From Rhodoplanes serenus (GTDB lineage Bacteria; Pseudomonadota; Alphaproteobacteria; Rhizobiales; Xanthobacteraceae), in NCBI GenBank assembly GCA_009720755.1, contig WNKV01000010.1:179001-243000 (forward strand): a stretch of DNA of 64,000 nucleotides, written 5' to 3'. How positions within the stretch are numbered: position 1 is the first letter of the stretch; every line of letters begins with the position of its first letter. The notes beneath the pieces were generated by a model. That model worked only from the letters and a program-made list of their open reading frames with translations, searched no databases and was not told where the DNA came from. Positions 38,558 to 47,456 of the stretch are shown piece by piece. The position numbers and the translations under genes are program-made.

Positions 38558-39253
38558 TCAGTCGCCGGAGCCGATCGGCGCCGCCGGACAGGCCAGCGCC
38601 AGCGCGCGCGCGCCGGGAATCGGCTCGGCCACCGGCAGGGCGTGGAAGTCGGCCTCGCCGATCAGGGCGTTGGCGAGCAGCTTCTGATAGTTGCGGCGAG
38701 ATACTTCGACGGCGCCGAAGCGGCGCAGATGCTCGGTGACGAACTGGGTGTCGAGCAGCCGGTAGCCGCCCGCCCGCAGCCGGGCCACGAGATGCACCAG
38801 CGCCACCTTCGAGGCGTCGCGCTCGCGGTGGAACATGCTCTCGCCGAAGAACGCGCAGCCGAGGCTGACGCCGTAGAGGCCGCCGACCAGCGCGTCGCCG
38901 TCGTAGACCTCCACCGTGTGGGCGCGGCCGACCTCGAACAGCCGGCCATAGAGCCGGCGAATGCGGGCGTTGATCCAGGTCCGCATGCGGCCCGGGGCCG
39001 GCTCGGCGCAGCCGTCGATCACCGCCTCGAAGTCGCGGTCGGCGACGACGTGGAAGCGGTCCGAGCGCACCGTGCGGGCGAGCCGCGACGAGATCCGCAG
39101 GCCGTCGAGCGGGATGACGCCGCGCTGCTCCGGCTCGATCCAGTACAGCGCGGGATCGTCGGCGCTCTCGGCCATCGGGAAGATGCCGCACGCATACGCT
39201 TTGAGCAGCACCTCGGGCGTGATCTCGACCGAGGCGGAATCGCGACGAGCCAT
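38558..39253 (-). CDS. aat: Leucyl/phenylalanyl-tRNA--protein transferase
   Basis: A 231-residue Aat: [100 protein letters not shown]. It adds Leu or Phe to proteins with N-terminal Arg/Lys, making degrons for ClpS-ClpAP. It is convergent with the DUF2155 gene. A five-fold 15-base tandem repeat lies 29-103 bases upstream of the ATG. Confidence 0.96.
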   Translation of the reverse strand: MARRDSASVEITPEVLLKAYACGIFPMAESADDPALYWIEPEQRGVIPLDGLRISSRLARTVRSDRFHVVADRDFEAVIDGCAEPAPGRMRTWINARIRRLYGRLFEVGRAHTVEVYDGDALVGGLYGVSLGCAFFGESMFHRERDASKVALVHLVARLRAGGYRLLDTQFVTEHLRRFGAVEVSRRNYQKLLANALIGEADFHALPVAEPIPGARALALACPAAPIGSGD

Positions 39254-39281
39254 GGGATGTTCGTTCTGCGCCGTGTCCGTG

Positions 39282-39356
39282 TGTCGCCGGTGTCAGTGTC
39301 GCCGGTATCGATATCGCTGACGTCAGTGTCGCCGATGTCAGCGTCGCCGGTTATGA
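39282..39356. repeat. Tandem repeat, 15 bp x 5, upstream of aat
   Basis: Five adjacent 15-base units fit TGTCGCCGGTGTCAG with substitutions: 39282, 39297, 39312, 39327 and 39342. The array is in the 5' leader or promoter of aat, so copy-number change could alter its expression. It is probably not coding, although 15 is a multiple of three. Confidence 0.75.
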
Positions 39357-39512
39357 GATACCCGTTTGTCGTGTCTTCACTGGTTCGTGAAGATCAGCGC
39401 GATTGGTCATTAACGTCTCGGTAACCGGCCGATATGTAGCCTTTTCCCACAATTTGAATCAATTCGTCGAGATGTCTCGGCGCCACGCGACAACAGGGGC
39501 AGGAGTCCGACC

Positions 39513-39893
39513 ATGAGTACGGGTTGTCACCGAAGTCGTCCGCCCCGCGTGCTTCTCGTCGAGGACGAGATCCTCATCTCGATGATGATCGAGGACGCCA
39601 TGGTGGAGCACGGATTCGAAGTCTACACCGCCACCAATGCGGGCGACGCCTTGCAGGTCCTGGCGGACGGCACGCCGGTGGACGTGCTGTTCACCGACAT
39701 CAACATCGAGGGCGAGGTCGACGGCAACGCGCTCGCCCATCGGGCGCGTGAGATGCGGCCCGAGCTCGCCGTGCTGTATGCGTCCGGCACCCTGCGGGGC
39801 GTGCCCGATCCGGTTCCCGGCTCCACCTTCGTCCCGAAGCCTTATGCGCCGCGCGACGTCTGCGCCATGGTGGCGTCGCTCGCCCCCGCGTGA
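39513..39893 (+). CDS. Stand-alone response regulator receiver protein
   Basis: A 126-residue single-domain receiver. Acidic pair E17/D18 (VLLVEDEI), phospho-acceptor Asp62 (LFTDINI), Thr/Ser at YASG and Lys in FVPKPY are all in place. No output domain follows. It could be a phosphate shuttle or a target of the HPt-bearing hybrid kinase at 11-14 kb, although nothing but proximity in the window links them. ATG 39513 follows a weak CAGGAG site. Confidence 0.9.
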   Translation: MSTGCHRSRPPRVLLVEDEILISMMIEDAMVEHGFEVYTATNAGDALQVLADGTPVDVLFTDINIEGEVDGNALAHRAREMRPELAVLYASGTLRGVPDPVPGSTFVPKPYAPRDVCAMVASLAPA

Positions 39894-40055
39894 GAGCCGG
39901 CGGGCGCGGCGCTCGCCCGCCCGGCTCGATCACTCGCCGGTCGCCATCGCGCGGTGACCGCTCATCCCGATCGAAGCCGATCGCAATCCCTCTCGACAAC
40001 GAGGCGGCGGACCGGAGAGGTGCGCCGCCTCGTTGGTTTCGACGGCGGCGTACTG

Positions 40056-40871
40056 TCAACGTCCCTGATAAAGCGGCTCCCGGCCGTCGATCCAGGCTGC
40101 GAGCCCTTCGGCCAGGTCGGCGGTCGGCACCATGCGGGCGAACTGCTCGCTCTCCACTTGAAGTCCTTCGGCGATCCCCATGTTGAGGCCGCGTGTCACC
40201 GCCGTGATGACGGCGGTGACGGCGAGCGGCGCGTGTCGGACGATCCGTCGGGCGAGGTCGCTGGCCGCCGGAATCAGCTCGTCGTGCGGCACCACGGCGT
40301 TGACCAGCCCCATCTCCAGCGCCTGCGCCGGCGAGAACCGCTCGCCGGTGAGGAGCAGCGCCAAGGCGCGCTTGCGGCCGGCGAGCCGCGACAGCCGCTG
40401 CGTGCCACCGAAGGTCGGCGGCATTCCGAGCCTGATCTCCGGCTTGGCGAACAGCGCCCGCTCGCTGGCGATGGCGAGATGCGCCGCCTCGGTGATCTCG
40501 CAGCCGCCCCCGAATGCCAGCCCGTTGACGGCGACGATGATCGGCTTGGGGAACGCCTCGATGCGGGCCGTCATCGCCTGGCCGCGGCGCACGAACTCCT
40601 GGGTGGCGGCCGCCACGCCGCGCGCCACGCTTCCGGAGAACTCGCGAATGTCGCCACCGGCCGAGAAGGCGCGGTCGCCCGCCCCGGTGAGCACCACGGC
40701 GCGCACCGCCGGATCGGTCTCGATGGCGTCGAGACGCGCCATCAGGGCGTCGATGGTGGCGTAGTTCAGCGCGTTCAGCTTGTCGGGGCGGTTGAGGGTG
40801 AGACGCGCGATGCCGTCGTCGAGGCTGACGAGCACCGGGGCGACGGCGGGCGGCTGGCGGGGGGTGTGCAT
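40056..40871 (-). CDS. Enoyl-CoA hydratase/isomerase family protein
   Basis: A 271-residue crotonase-fold protein. Oxyanion-hole segments are FSAGGDIREF and AFGGGCEITEA; further family motifs are LTLNRPDKLNALNYATID and EIRLGMPPTFGGTQRLSRL. The glutamate pattern fits a hydratase, but the exact acyl-CoA is unknown. ATG 40871. It is divergent from a TetR gene with a palindromic operator between them (40937-40958), so it is the obvious target of that repressor. Confidence 0.9.
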   Translation of the reverse strand: MHTPRQPPAVAPVLVSLDDGIARLTLNRPDKLNALNYATIDALMARLDAIETDPAVRAVVLTGAGDRAFSAGGDIREFSGSVARGVAAATQEFVRRGQAMTARIEAFPKPIIVAVNGLAFGGGCEITEAAHLAIASERALFAKPEIRLGMPPTFGGTQRLSRLAGRKRALALLLTGERFSPAQALEMGLVNAVVPHDELIPAASDLARRIVRHAPLAVTAVITAVTRGLNMGIAEGLQVESEQFARMVPTADLAEGLAAWIDGREPLYQGR

Positions 40872-40936
40872 CGGGGATCTCCTCGCGTTCTGCCTGTTGC
40901 TCAGGACCGCGAGGGTAGGGTGCCCGGCCCCTTGTT

Positions 40937-40958
40937 GTATATTCACTGGTGAGTATAC
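40937..40958. promoter_or_regulatory. Palindromic TetR operator between the crotonase and tetR genes
   Basis: The arms GTATATTCAC and GTGAGTATAC, one mismatch apart, flank TG. It is the only AT-rich palindrome in the 94-base divergent spacer and lies 8 bases before the tetR start. This placement fits autoregulation and repression of the crotonase gene. Confidence 0.7.
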
Positions 40959-40965
40959 TTTCCGG

Positions 40966-41598
40966 ATGCCGCGCGCCGCCGAGCCGACCATCGACCGCAT
41001 CCTCACCGCCGCTGCCAAGCTGTTCTATGCCGAGGGGATCAGGGCCGTGAACCTCGAGGCCGTGGCGGCCCGGGCCGGGGTCACCAAGCGCACCCTGTAC
41101 TATCATTTCCGCAGCAAGGACGATCTTGTCGCGGCCTATCTGGCGGAGCGCGACCAGCCGAATCTCGCGCTGTTCCGCCGCTGGTTCGAGGAGACGCCCG
41201 GCGACCTGCCCGACAAGGTGCGCGGTCTGTTCGCCAACCTGGCGCGCGCGGCGCGGCATCCGCGATGGCGGGGATGCGGCTTCCTGCGCACCGCGGCCGA
41301 GCTGGCCGCGATGCCGGGCCATCCGGCGATCCGGATCGGCAGCGCCCACAAGAAGAAGGTGGAGGCCTGGCTGTGCGACAGCGTCGTGGCGGACGGGATC
41401 GCGCCCGAGCCGGCCGCGACGCTCGCCCGCCAGATCGTGCTGCTGATGGACGGCGCGTTCGCGGTCGGCCTGATGCACCGCGATCCGAGCTACACCGAGA
41501 CGGCCGGGGAGGCCGCCGTCGCTCTGGTGGCCGCTGCCCGCGGCCGTCGGCCGGCGAAGCGCGGCGGCGCGACACGGCGGCCGGCGGCAACCGATTGA
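40966..41598 (+). CDS. TetR/AcrR family transcriptional regulator
   Basis: A 210-residue TetR regulator. The N-terminal HTH is AAKLFYAEGIRAVNLEAVAA followed by AGVTKRTLYYHFRSKDDLVA; the C-terminal helical ligand domain follows, with an Arg/Lys-rich end. It is divergent from an enoyl-CoA hydratase gene. An acyl-CoA or related fatty/aromatic acid ligand is plausible (inference from context). ATG 40966 directly follows the operator. Confidence 0.92.
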   Translation: MPRAAEPTIDRILTAAAKLFYAEGIRAVNLEAVAARAGVTKRTLYYHFRSKDDLVAAYLAERDQPNLALFRRWFEETPGDLPDKVRGLFANLARAARHPRWRGCGFLRTAAELAAMPGHPAIRIGSAHKKKVEAWLCDSVVADGIAPEPAATLARQIVLLMDGAFAVGLMHRDPSYTETAGEAAVALVAAARGRRPAKRGGATRRPAATD

Positions 41599-41641
41599 GG
41601 TCGGTGGCGCGGCGGCGGGCGCGGCCTTCCGCTACGGTCTC

Positions 41642-44197
41642 TCAGTTCACCTGGGCGCCGCGGCGCAGATCCGCCTCGATCAGCAGCTTGGTGCCGCCGC
41701 CGAAACGCACCCGGTAGGCCTGCACGTTCTCCATGATGCGCTGGACGTAGTTGCGCGTCTCCGAGAACGGGATGCGCTCCACCCAGTCGACCGCGTCGAC
41801 CTGCGGATCGCGCGGATCGCCGAACCGCTCGATCCACTCCTTCACCCGGCCACGCCCCGCATTGTAGGCCGCGAAGGCGAGGATGTAGGAGCCGTTGTAC
41901 GCCTCGATGTTGCCGCCCAGCTCGGCGGCGCCCATCTGCATGTTGTAGACCTTGTCGTGGAGCAGCCGCTTCTGGTCGAACGTCACGCCGTGCTTCTTGG
42001 CGATGTAGCGGCCGGCCGCGGGCGTCACCTGCATCAGGCCGAGCGCATTGGCGGTCGACACGGTCTTCGGATTGAAGGCGCTCTCCTGGCGCGCGATGGC
42101 GTAGACCACGGCGGCCTCCACCTCGGGACCGATCGACGAATAGCGCGGCAGCCCGATGGTCGGGAAGGCGGCGTGGTCGAGCGGCAGGCCGTTGCCGAGC
42201 GCCGTCTTGCCGATCAGCAGCACGGCGCGCGCATCGTCGTGCTTGGCGCAGAGCTCGGCCAGCACGGTCAGCGCCGCCACGTCGGTGGTGCGGTCGGCGA
42301 GGTCGGCCACGAACGGGATCACCAGATCACGCTCGTCGATGGCGTAGAGAATTTCGACGGCGCGCACCACCTCGAGCCGGGCGAGGGCGGCGCGCTTGTC
42401 GGCCGAGAGCGCCGGCGGCGACTTGAGCGCGATCTCGCCGAGCCCCAGCCGGCCGCGGGCGAGCTGGCCGTAATAGGCGGTGCTGTAGCGGGCCGCCTGC
42501 TCGTAGTGGGCGCGCGCCTCCTGGCGGCGTCCCGCCGCCTCGGCGCTGCGGCCGAGCCAGTAGCCGGCGCGCGACAGCGAGATCGGGTTCTTCACGCCGG
42601 TCGCCGCGATGCGGGCGAAGTGGCGGCTGGCGGTCGCCGGATCGTTGAGGAAGCGGAGCGCGATCCAGCCGGCCATGAACTCGTGCTCGACCTGATAGTT
42701 CTCCTTCTCGGGCGGCGCGGCGTTGCGCACCACCAGATAGGCCGACTTCGGCTCGTTCAGCTCGATCAGCTTGCGGGCGAGCAGCCGCCGCTCGATCCAC
42801 CACTCGTCGGTGTCGTGGCCGTCGCCGATGTCGCGCGGCACCGCCAGCATCAGCCGGGCGGCTTCCTCGTATTGGTCGTTGCGGCGCAGCCACTGGATGC
42901 GGCTGAAGGCGAGGCCGGCGTCGTTGCGGGCGCCCAGCGCGTCGAGCTGCGCCTTGGCGTTGGCGGCCTTGTCGCTGACCGCCTTGCGGGCCTTGGCGAT
43001 CGCCGGCTCCGCGCCGCCGAGCCGCTGGGCCGCCCGCATGGCGACTTCGAAGTCGTCCTCCTCGTAGAGCCGCCGGTCCATCCGCGCCTTGTCGTCGGCG
43101 CGGGTGATCAGGCCCGGGAAGGTCTCCTGGATCTCGTCCTCGAGATCGCGGCCGAACGAATCCTCCCGCCACACCTCGCGCACCAGCGCCTGGGCGTTGG
43201 CGCGGTCGCCGCCCGCCAGCAGGGCGCGCGCATAGGCGAGCTTGCCGCGGGTGCCGAGCGGTCGGTTGCCGTTGAAGAAGGCCCGCACCGTGGCCGGATC
43301 GGCCTTCTCGGTCCACAGCATGTTCTCGGCGCGGCGGCGCAGCATGCCGAGGCTCGGCCAAGTCGGGTTGGCGTCCACGAAGGCGGCGTAGCGGGCGAAG
43401 CCGACGCCGTTGTCGTTCGACCGCAGCACCGCCCACTCGGTGAGCTTCTTAGCCAGCGGATCGCTCATGCCGGCCTGCAAGGCGGTCGCCTCGGAGGTGC
43501 GGCCGCGGCGTGCCGCATTGATGGCCTGCTTGACGGCCGACAGGTCGGCCGCTCCGGTGGCGCGCGAGGGCGTGTAGGCGAGCGGTTCGGTGGTCACCGG
43601 CGGGACCGCCGCCAGGCTCGGCACCCCGGCGCCGGTCGAGGCCGTGGCGTCGCCGTCGCGCAGCGCTGCCGGCACGGACGCCACCGCCGAGGCGGAGCGG
43701 GCCGCGGTCGGCACGGCCAGCGGCCTCGGCCCGGGGGCCGGGCCGGCCGTGGAGGTCGGGGCGGATTTGGCGGCGGCCGGCTTGGAGGCCGACGGCTTGG
43801 ACGCGCTCGACTTGGATGCCGCCGCCTTGGCGTCGGCCTTCGCGTCCTTGGCGGCGCCCTTAGCCGTGCTCTTCGCCGTGTCCTTCGCCGTACCCTTGGG
43901 ATCGGGCTTGGCCGCGGCCTTCGAGGCCGCCGGCTTGCTGGCGCTTGCCTTCGTGTCGGTGGCGCTCGGCTTGGCGCTGTTCGGAGTTTTGGCGCTCGTC
44001 GGAGCCTTGGCGCTCGTCGGAGCCTTGGCGCTCTTCGGATCCACCGCCGGTTTGGCGGCGGGCTTCTCGGGCGGGGCGGCGAGGGCAGCCGGAACCGCAG
44101 CCCCGAGCGCGCCGGTGCCGAGCAGCGCCACGAGTGCCAGGATCGACACGGTCTGCCGGAATGCCGGCAGGCGGAATCCACGATAGCCAGCGACCAC
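41642..44197 (-). CDS. Soluble lytic murein transglycosylase (Slt70-like)
   Basis: An 851-residue periplasmic Slt. A signal segment (VSILALVALLGTGALGAAV) is followed by about 150 residues rich in Ala, Lys, Ser and Pro with SAKAPT-type repeats, a superhelical U/L domain region, and a C-terminal SLT domain with catalytic Glu705 (ARQESAFNP) and ALGLMQVTPAAGRYIAKKHG. It cleaves the MurNAc-GlcNAc bond with 1,6-anhydro formation. The start is GTG 44197 with GGGGGGA upstream. The Ala/Lys linker is much longer than in E. coli Slt70 and may act as a flexible or wall-contacting arm. Divergent from dapA. Confidence 0.92.
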   Translation of the reverse strand: MVAGYRGFRLPAFRQTVSILALVALLGTGALGAAVPAALAAPPEKPAAKPAVDPKSAKAPTSAKAPTSAKTPNSAKPSATDTKASASKPAASKAAAKPDPKGTAKDTAKSTAKGAAKDAKADAKAAASKSSASKPSASKPAAAKSAPTSTAGPAPGPRPLAVPTAARSASAVASVPAALRDGDATASTGAGVPSLAAVPPVTTEPLAYTPSRATGAADLSAVKQAINAARRGRTSEATALQAGMSDPLAKKLTEWAVLRSNDNGVGFARYAAFVDANPTWPSLGMLRRRAENMLWTEKADPATVRAFFNGNRPLGTRGKLAYARALLAGGDRANAQALVREVWREDSFGRDLEDEIQETFPGLITRADDKARMDRRLYEEDDFEVAMRAAQRLGGAEPAIAKARKAVSDKAANAKAQLDALGARNDAGLAFSRIQWLRRNDQYEEAARLMLAVPRDIGDGHDTDEWWIERRLLARKLIELNEPKSAYLVVRNAAPPEKENYQVEHEFMAGWIALRFLNDPATASRHFARIAATGVKNPISLSRAGYWLGRSAEAAGRRQEARAHYEQAARYSTAYYGQLARGRLGLGEIALKSPPALSADKRAALARLEVVRAVEILYAIDERDLVIPFVADLADRTTDVAALTVLAELCAKHDDARAVLLIGKTALGNGLPLDHAAFPTIGLPRYSSIGPEVEAAVVYAIARQESAFNPKTVSTANALGLMQVTPAAGRYIAKKHGVTFDQKRLLHDKVYNMQMGAAELGGNIEAYNGSYILAFAAYNAGRGRVKEWIERFGDPRDPQVDAVDWVERIPFSETRNYVQRIMENVQAYRVRFGGGTKLLIEADLRRGAQVN
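43972..44043 (-). repeat. In-frame 18-bp x 4 repeat in the transglycosylase gene
   Basis: Four 18-base units read TTGGCGCT(C/G)(G/T)TCGGAG(C/T)(C/T) or nearly so on the plus strand (43972, 43990, 44008, 44026). They encode SAKAPT-like hexapeptides. The period is a multiple of three, so unit number can vary without breaking the frame. Confidence 0.7.
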
Positions 44198-44456
44198 GGC
44201 CGTCCCCCCGGTCTGTTCAGACCTGCCCCGACGACCTTCCGGTCGCTCTCGTTAACAAGTCCCTAATCGGGGCTGAACGTGGCCATGTTTCGACGCAATC
44301 GCGGCACCGGCGAGGAGGGCGGGGCGCCGCGGCCCGGGGCGGCTGCGTTCGGGCTTTCTTCGCCGGCTGCGACCCGATATCAAGGACACCATATTGGATC
44401 TGCGCCGGGTGTTCGCCGGCCGCATCGCGCCGCCGGGCGCCGGGGGAGTTGCAGTC

Positions 44457-45347
44457 ATGGCCGCCAAGAGCACGTTTCGAGGATCGTTCACGGCCCTGGT
44501 GACGCCGTTCAAGAACGGCGGCCTCGACGAGGCGGCATTCCGCGGCCTGGTGGACTGGCAGATCGCCGAGGGCACCAACGGCCTCGTCCCGGTCGGCACC
44601 ACCGGCGAGAGCCCCACCTTGTCGCACGAGGAGCATCACCGAGTGGTGGAGTGGTGCATCGACCAGGCCAAGGGCCGGGTGCCGGTGATCGCCGGGGCGG
44701 GCTCCAACTCCACCACCGAGGCGATCGGGCTCGCCCGCCACGCCGAGCAGGCCGGCGCCGCCGGGGTCCTGGTCGTCACGCCCTACTACAACAAGCCGAC
44801 CCAGGAAGGGCTCTACCAGCACTTCAAGGCGATCAACGACGCCGTCTCGATCCCGATCATCATCTACAACATCCCGGCCCGCTCGGTGATCGACATGTCG
44901 GTCGACACCATGGCGCGGCTGTTCGAGCTGCCGAACATCGCCGGCGTCAAGGACGCCACCGCCAACGTGCTGCGGGTCTCCCAGCAGCGCGCCGCCATGG
45001 GGCCGGACTTCAACCAGCTCTCCGGCGAGGACGGCACCGCGCTGGGCTTCATGGCGCATGGCGGGCACGGCTGCATCTCGGTGACCTCGAACGTGGCGCC
45101 GCGGCTGTGCGCCCAGTTCCAGAGCGCCTGCCTGAAGGGCGACTACGCGGCCGCACTCGCCATCCAAGACAAGCTGCTGCCGCTGCACCAGGCGCTGTTC
45201 ATCGAGACCAATCCGTCGCCCGCCAAGTACGCGCTGTCGCTGCTCGGCCGCTGCCCCGAGGCGGTGCGGCTGCCGCTCGTGCCGGTCTCGGAGAAGACCA
45301 AGGCGACGGTCCGCGACGCCATGGTGCATGCCGGGCTGATCAACTAG
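44457..45347 (+). CDS. dapA: 4-hydroxy-tetrahydrodipicolinate synthase
   Basis: A 296-residue DapA, first committed enzyme of lysine/diaminopimelate synthesis, condensing pyruvate with aspartate semialdehyde. Schiff-base Lys165 is in [10 protein letters not shown], Tyr137 in IIYNIPARS, and [10 protein letters not shown] is the family loop. ATG 44457 gives the usual N-terminus ([19 protein letters not shown]). mscL follows at 84 bases and smpB after it, a common alphaproteobacterial order. Confidence 0.97.
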   Translation: MAAKSTFRGSFTALVTPFKNGGLDEAAFRGLVDWQIAEGTNGLVPVGTTGESPTLSHEEHHRVVEWCIDQAKGRVPVIAGAGSNSTTEAIGLARHAEQAGAAGVLVVTPYYNKPTQEGLYQHFKAINDAVSIPIIIYNIPARSVIDMSVDTMARLFELPNIAGVKDATANVLRVSQQRAAMGPDFNQLSGEDGTALGFMAHGGHGCISVTSNVAPRLCAQFQSACLKGDYAAALAIQDKLLPLHQALFIETNPSPAKYALSLLGRCPEAVRLPLVPVSEKTKATVRDAMVHAGLIN

Positions 45348-45431
45348 CTGCTGCCGCCAAGGCGGGCGAGGTGCGCCGGTCGTCGCCGGCGGGCCGCCGC
45401 GCCCGGCATCGACCGCACGGGACCCCCGCCC

Positions 45432-45851
45432 ATGCCCATCGTCGAAGAGTTCAAGAAGTTCGCCGTCCGCGGCAACGTCGTCGATCTGGCGGTCGGCGTC
45501 GTCATCGGGGCGGCTTTCGGCAACATCGTGCAGTCTCTGGTCGCCGACGTGTTCATGCCGCTGATTGGTGCCGTGACTGGCGGCCTCGACTTCTCGAACT
45601 ACTTCCTGCCGCTCTCCTCCAAGGTCACTGCGGACACGCTCGCAGAGGCGAAGAAGCAAGGTGCGGTATTGGCTTGGGGGAATTTCCTGACACTTTGTAT
45701 CAATTTCACGATCGTCGCCTGGGCGCTGTTCCTGGTGGTCAAGCTGATGAATCGCCTGCGCCACGACGAGTCGCCCAAGCCACCGACGCCGCCGCGCCAG
45801 GAGGAGCTGCTGACCGAGATCCGGGACCTCCTCAAGGCGCGCCAGAGCTGA
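45432..45851 (+). CDS. mscL: Large-conductance mechanosensitive channel
   Basis: A 139-residue MscL. The N-terminal amphipathic helix ([20 protein letters not shown]) runs into TM1 ([19 protein letters not shown]), a periplasmic loop, TM2 ([19 protein letters not shown]) and a cytoplasmic helix. It is an emergency osmotic release valve in the inner membrane. It is between dapA and smpB, six bases before smpB. Confidence 0.97.
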   Translation: MPIVEEFKKFAVRGNVVDLAVGVVIGAAFGNIVQSLVADVFMPLIGAVTGGLDFSNYFLPLSSKVTADTLAEAKKQGAVLAWGNFLTLCINFTIVAWALFLVVKLMNRLRHDESPKPPTPPRQEELLTEIRDLLKARQS

Positions 45852-45857
45852 CCGCCC

Positions 45858-46343
45858 ATGGCCGAGAAACCCAAAGAGCCCGTCCGCAAGATCGTCGCCG
45901 ACAATCGCAAGGCGCGCTTCAACTACGAGATCGGCGACACTCTCGAGGCCGGCATATCGCTGCTCGGGTCGGAGGTGAAGTCCTTGCGCCAAGGCCGTGC
46001 GACAATTGCGGAATCCTATGCCGACGCCAAGGGCGGGGAGATCTGGCTGGTGAACGCCAACATCCCCGAATACACGCAGGCCGGCCCGTTCAACAATCAC
46101 GCCCCCAAGCGCCCCCGCAAGCTCCTGCTGCATCGCCGCCAGATCGCCAAGCTGGCTCAGGGGGTGGATCGCGAGGGCATGACCATCGTGCCGCTCAAGC
46201 TCTATTTCAACGAGCGCGGCCGCGCCAAGGTCGAGCTGGCGCTGGCCCGCGGCAAGAAGCTGCACGACAAGCGCGAGACCGAGAAGAAGCGCGATTGGAA
46301 CCGTGAGAAGGGTCGGCTGCTGCGCGCCAGCGTGAAGGGCTGA
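45858..46343 (+). CDS. smpB: SsrA-binding protein SmpB
   Basis: A 161-residue SmpB that binds tmRNA for ribosome rescue. Motifs: [60 protein letters not shown], and the C-terminal [20 protein letters not shown] that inserts in the mRNA channel. It starts six bases after mscL, implying translational coupling. The tmRNA gene is not in the window. Confidence 0.97.
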   Translation: MAEKPKEPVRKIVADNRKARFNYEIGDTLEAGISLLGSEVKSLRQGRATIAESYADAKGGEIWLVNANIPEYTQAGPFNNHAPKRPRKLLLHRRQIAKLAQGVDREGMTIVPLKLYFNERGRAKVELALARGKKLHDKRETEKKRDWNREKGRLLRASVKG

Positions 46344-46721
46344 TGCCGCTGGCTGCTGATGTCGACTCGTCGTGCTGGCCTCGTGCCGGTCATGACGGAG
46401 GTCGCGTGTCCCGGGCGGAGGCGCGACGCGCCGGAGACCCGGGACCCAGGGGCGGCGATCACGGAGCTTGCGGCTCTGGGCCCCGGCTCGCGGCACTACG
46501 TGCCGCGTCCGGGGCACGAGGCGTCGACTCGTCGTGCTGCCTGGCCTTCAGCCGGAGGATGCAGTCCGAGAGTGCTGCCGGTGATATGACTCTCGTTCGT
46601 GTCGGGCGACGACGACGCTTCAGACCGGACTCCGATCCAACTGGACCGGCCCCCGCTCTACAAGTTCTCGCGTGATCGCATGTTCGACGGCGAACCGGCG
46701 TCCACTTCGCCGGACAATGCT
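46344..46721. other. Mosaic repeat region between smpB and the UDG gene
   Basis: This 378-base gap is made of repeats. Parts of 46343-46390 and 46553-46582 match, inverted, the two ends of 57229-57372. Between them lies a composite palindromic element (46395-46530), bordered by two copies of GTCGACTCGTCGTGCTG (46361-46377 and 46524-46540). A further repeat is at 46622-46724. No gene is seen. Confidence 0.6.
46395..46530. repeat. Composite palindromic repeat, copy 2 (inverted relative to 31188-31352)
   Basis: Read on the minus strand it has CTCGTGCCCCGGAC, GAGCCGGGGCCCAG, CCCCTGGGTCCCGGG and CCCGGGACAC in the same order as the copy at 31 kb. Confidence 0.6.
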
Positions 46722-46724
46722 CTA
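46622..46724. repeat. Dispersed intergenic repeat, copy 2 (pair with 23654-23755)
   Basis: It shares the words GGACTCCGATCCAA, TGGACCGGCCCCCGCTCT, CGACGGCGAACCGGCGTCCA and CGCCGGACAATGCTC with the 23.7 kb copy. Like that copy it abuts the stop codon of a minus-strand gene (here the UDG gene). Confidence 0.7.
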
Positions 46725-47456
46725 GCGGCCGTCGAGGTGCTGCCGCACCGCCGCGAACACCGACCGGAACATCGCCTCGGTCAGCACCCCGGTGTTCGTG
46801 TTGTAGCGCGAACAGTGATAGCTGTCGAAGACGGTCAGCGGCGTGCCGGCGGGTCCGGTGCCGGCATGGACGGCGCCGTGGCCGAACGGGTGGGCGGATT
46901 TCTTCCAGCCGAGTGTCGTCATCAGGCTGTCGTGGGCGATCCGCCCCAGCGTGACGACGGCGGCCAGGCGCAACATGGTCGCCATGGTGGCGACCAGGAA
47001 CGGCCGGCAGGTGCCGATCTCGGCGCCGGTCGGCTTGTTCTCCGGGGGCACGCAACGCACCGCATTGGTGATGCGGGCATCGACCAGCGTCAGCCCGTCG
47101 TCCGGCCGTTCCTCGTAGGTGCCGCGGGCGAAGCCGAAATCACGCAGCGTGGCGTAGAGCAGGTGCCCCGCATAGTCGCCGGTGAACGGCCGGCCGGTGC
47201 GGTTGGCTCCCTGGAGGCCGGGTGCGAGGCCGACGATCAGCAGCCGGGCGTCTGCCGGCCCGAAGGAGGGGACCGGCGCGTTGCGCCAGTCCGGCCGCTC
47301 GGCCCGCCACTTCGTGCGGAACTCGACCAGCCGCGGACAGCGCGGGCAGTCGCGATCGGGCTCCGCCGCGGCCGCGACGGTCGCGTCGGCCTCACGGCTT
47401 GTCGGGGCGGGGCTGCCGGCTCTCCCGGCCGCCCGGCCCGGTACCGCTCCGGCCAT
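46722..47456 (-). CDS. Uracil-DNA glycosylase, type-5-like (UDGb), Fe-S
   Basis: A 244-residue glycosylase. C37/C40 (DCPRCPRL) plus two later Cys (NAVRCVPP, GTCRPFL) form the 4Fe-4S set. Motif A is GLAPGLQGANRTGRPFTGD (76-94), with Ala where other UDGs have a catalytic Asp or Asn; this and the FDSYHCSRYNTNTG motif fit family 5 (UDGb). It removes uracil and some other deaminated bases. Its ATG overlaps the NYN stop by one base (TGATG), so the two are translationally coupled. Confidence 0.92.
   Translation of the reverse strand: MAGAVPGRAAGRAGSPAPTSREADATVAAAAEPDRDCPRCPRLVEFRTKWRAERPDWRNAPVPSFGPADARLLIVGLAPGLQGANRTGRPFTGDYAGHLLYATLRDFGFARGTYEERPDDGLTLVDARITNAVRCVPPENKPTGAEIGTCRPFLVATMATMLRLAAVVTLGRIAHDSLMTTLGWKKSAHPFGHGAVHAGTGPAGTPLTVFDSYHCSRYNTNTGVLTEAMFRSVFAAVRQHLDGR

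Noticed and set aside
39282..39356. CRISPR array
   Set aside because: 15-bp units are contiguous without spacers; no cas genes in the window.
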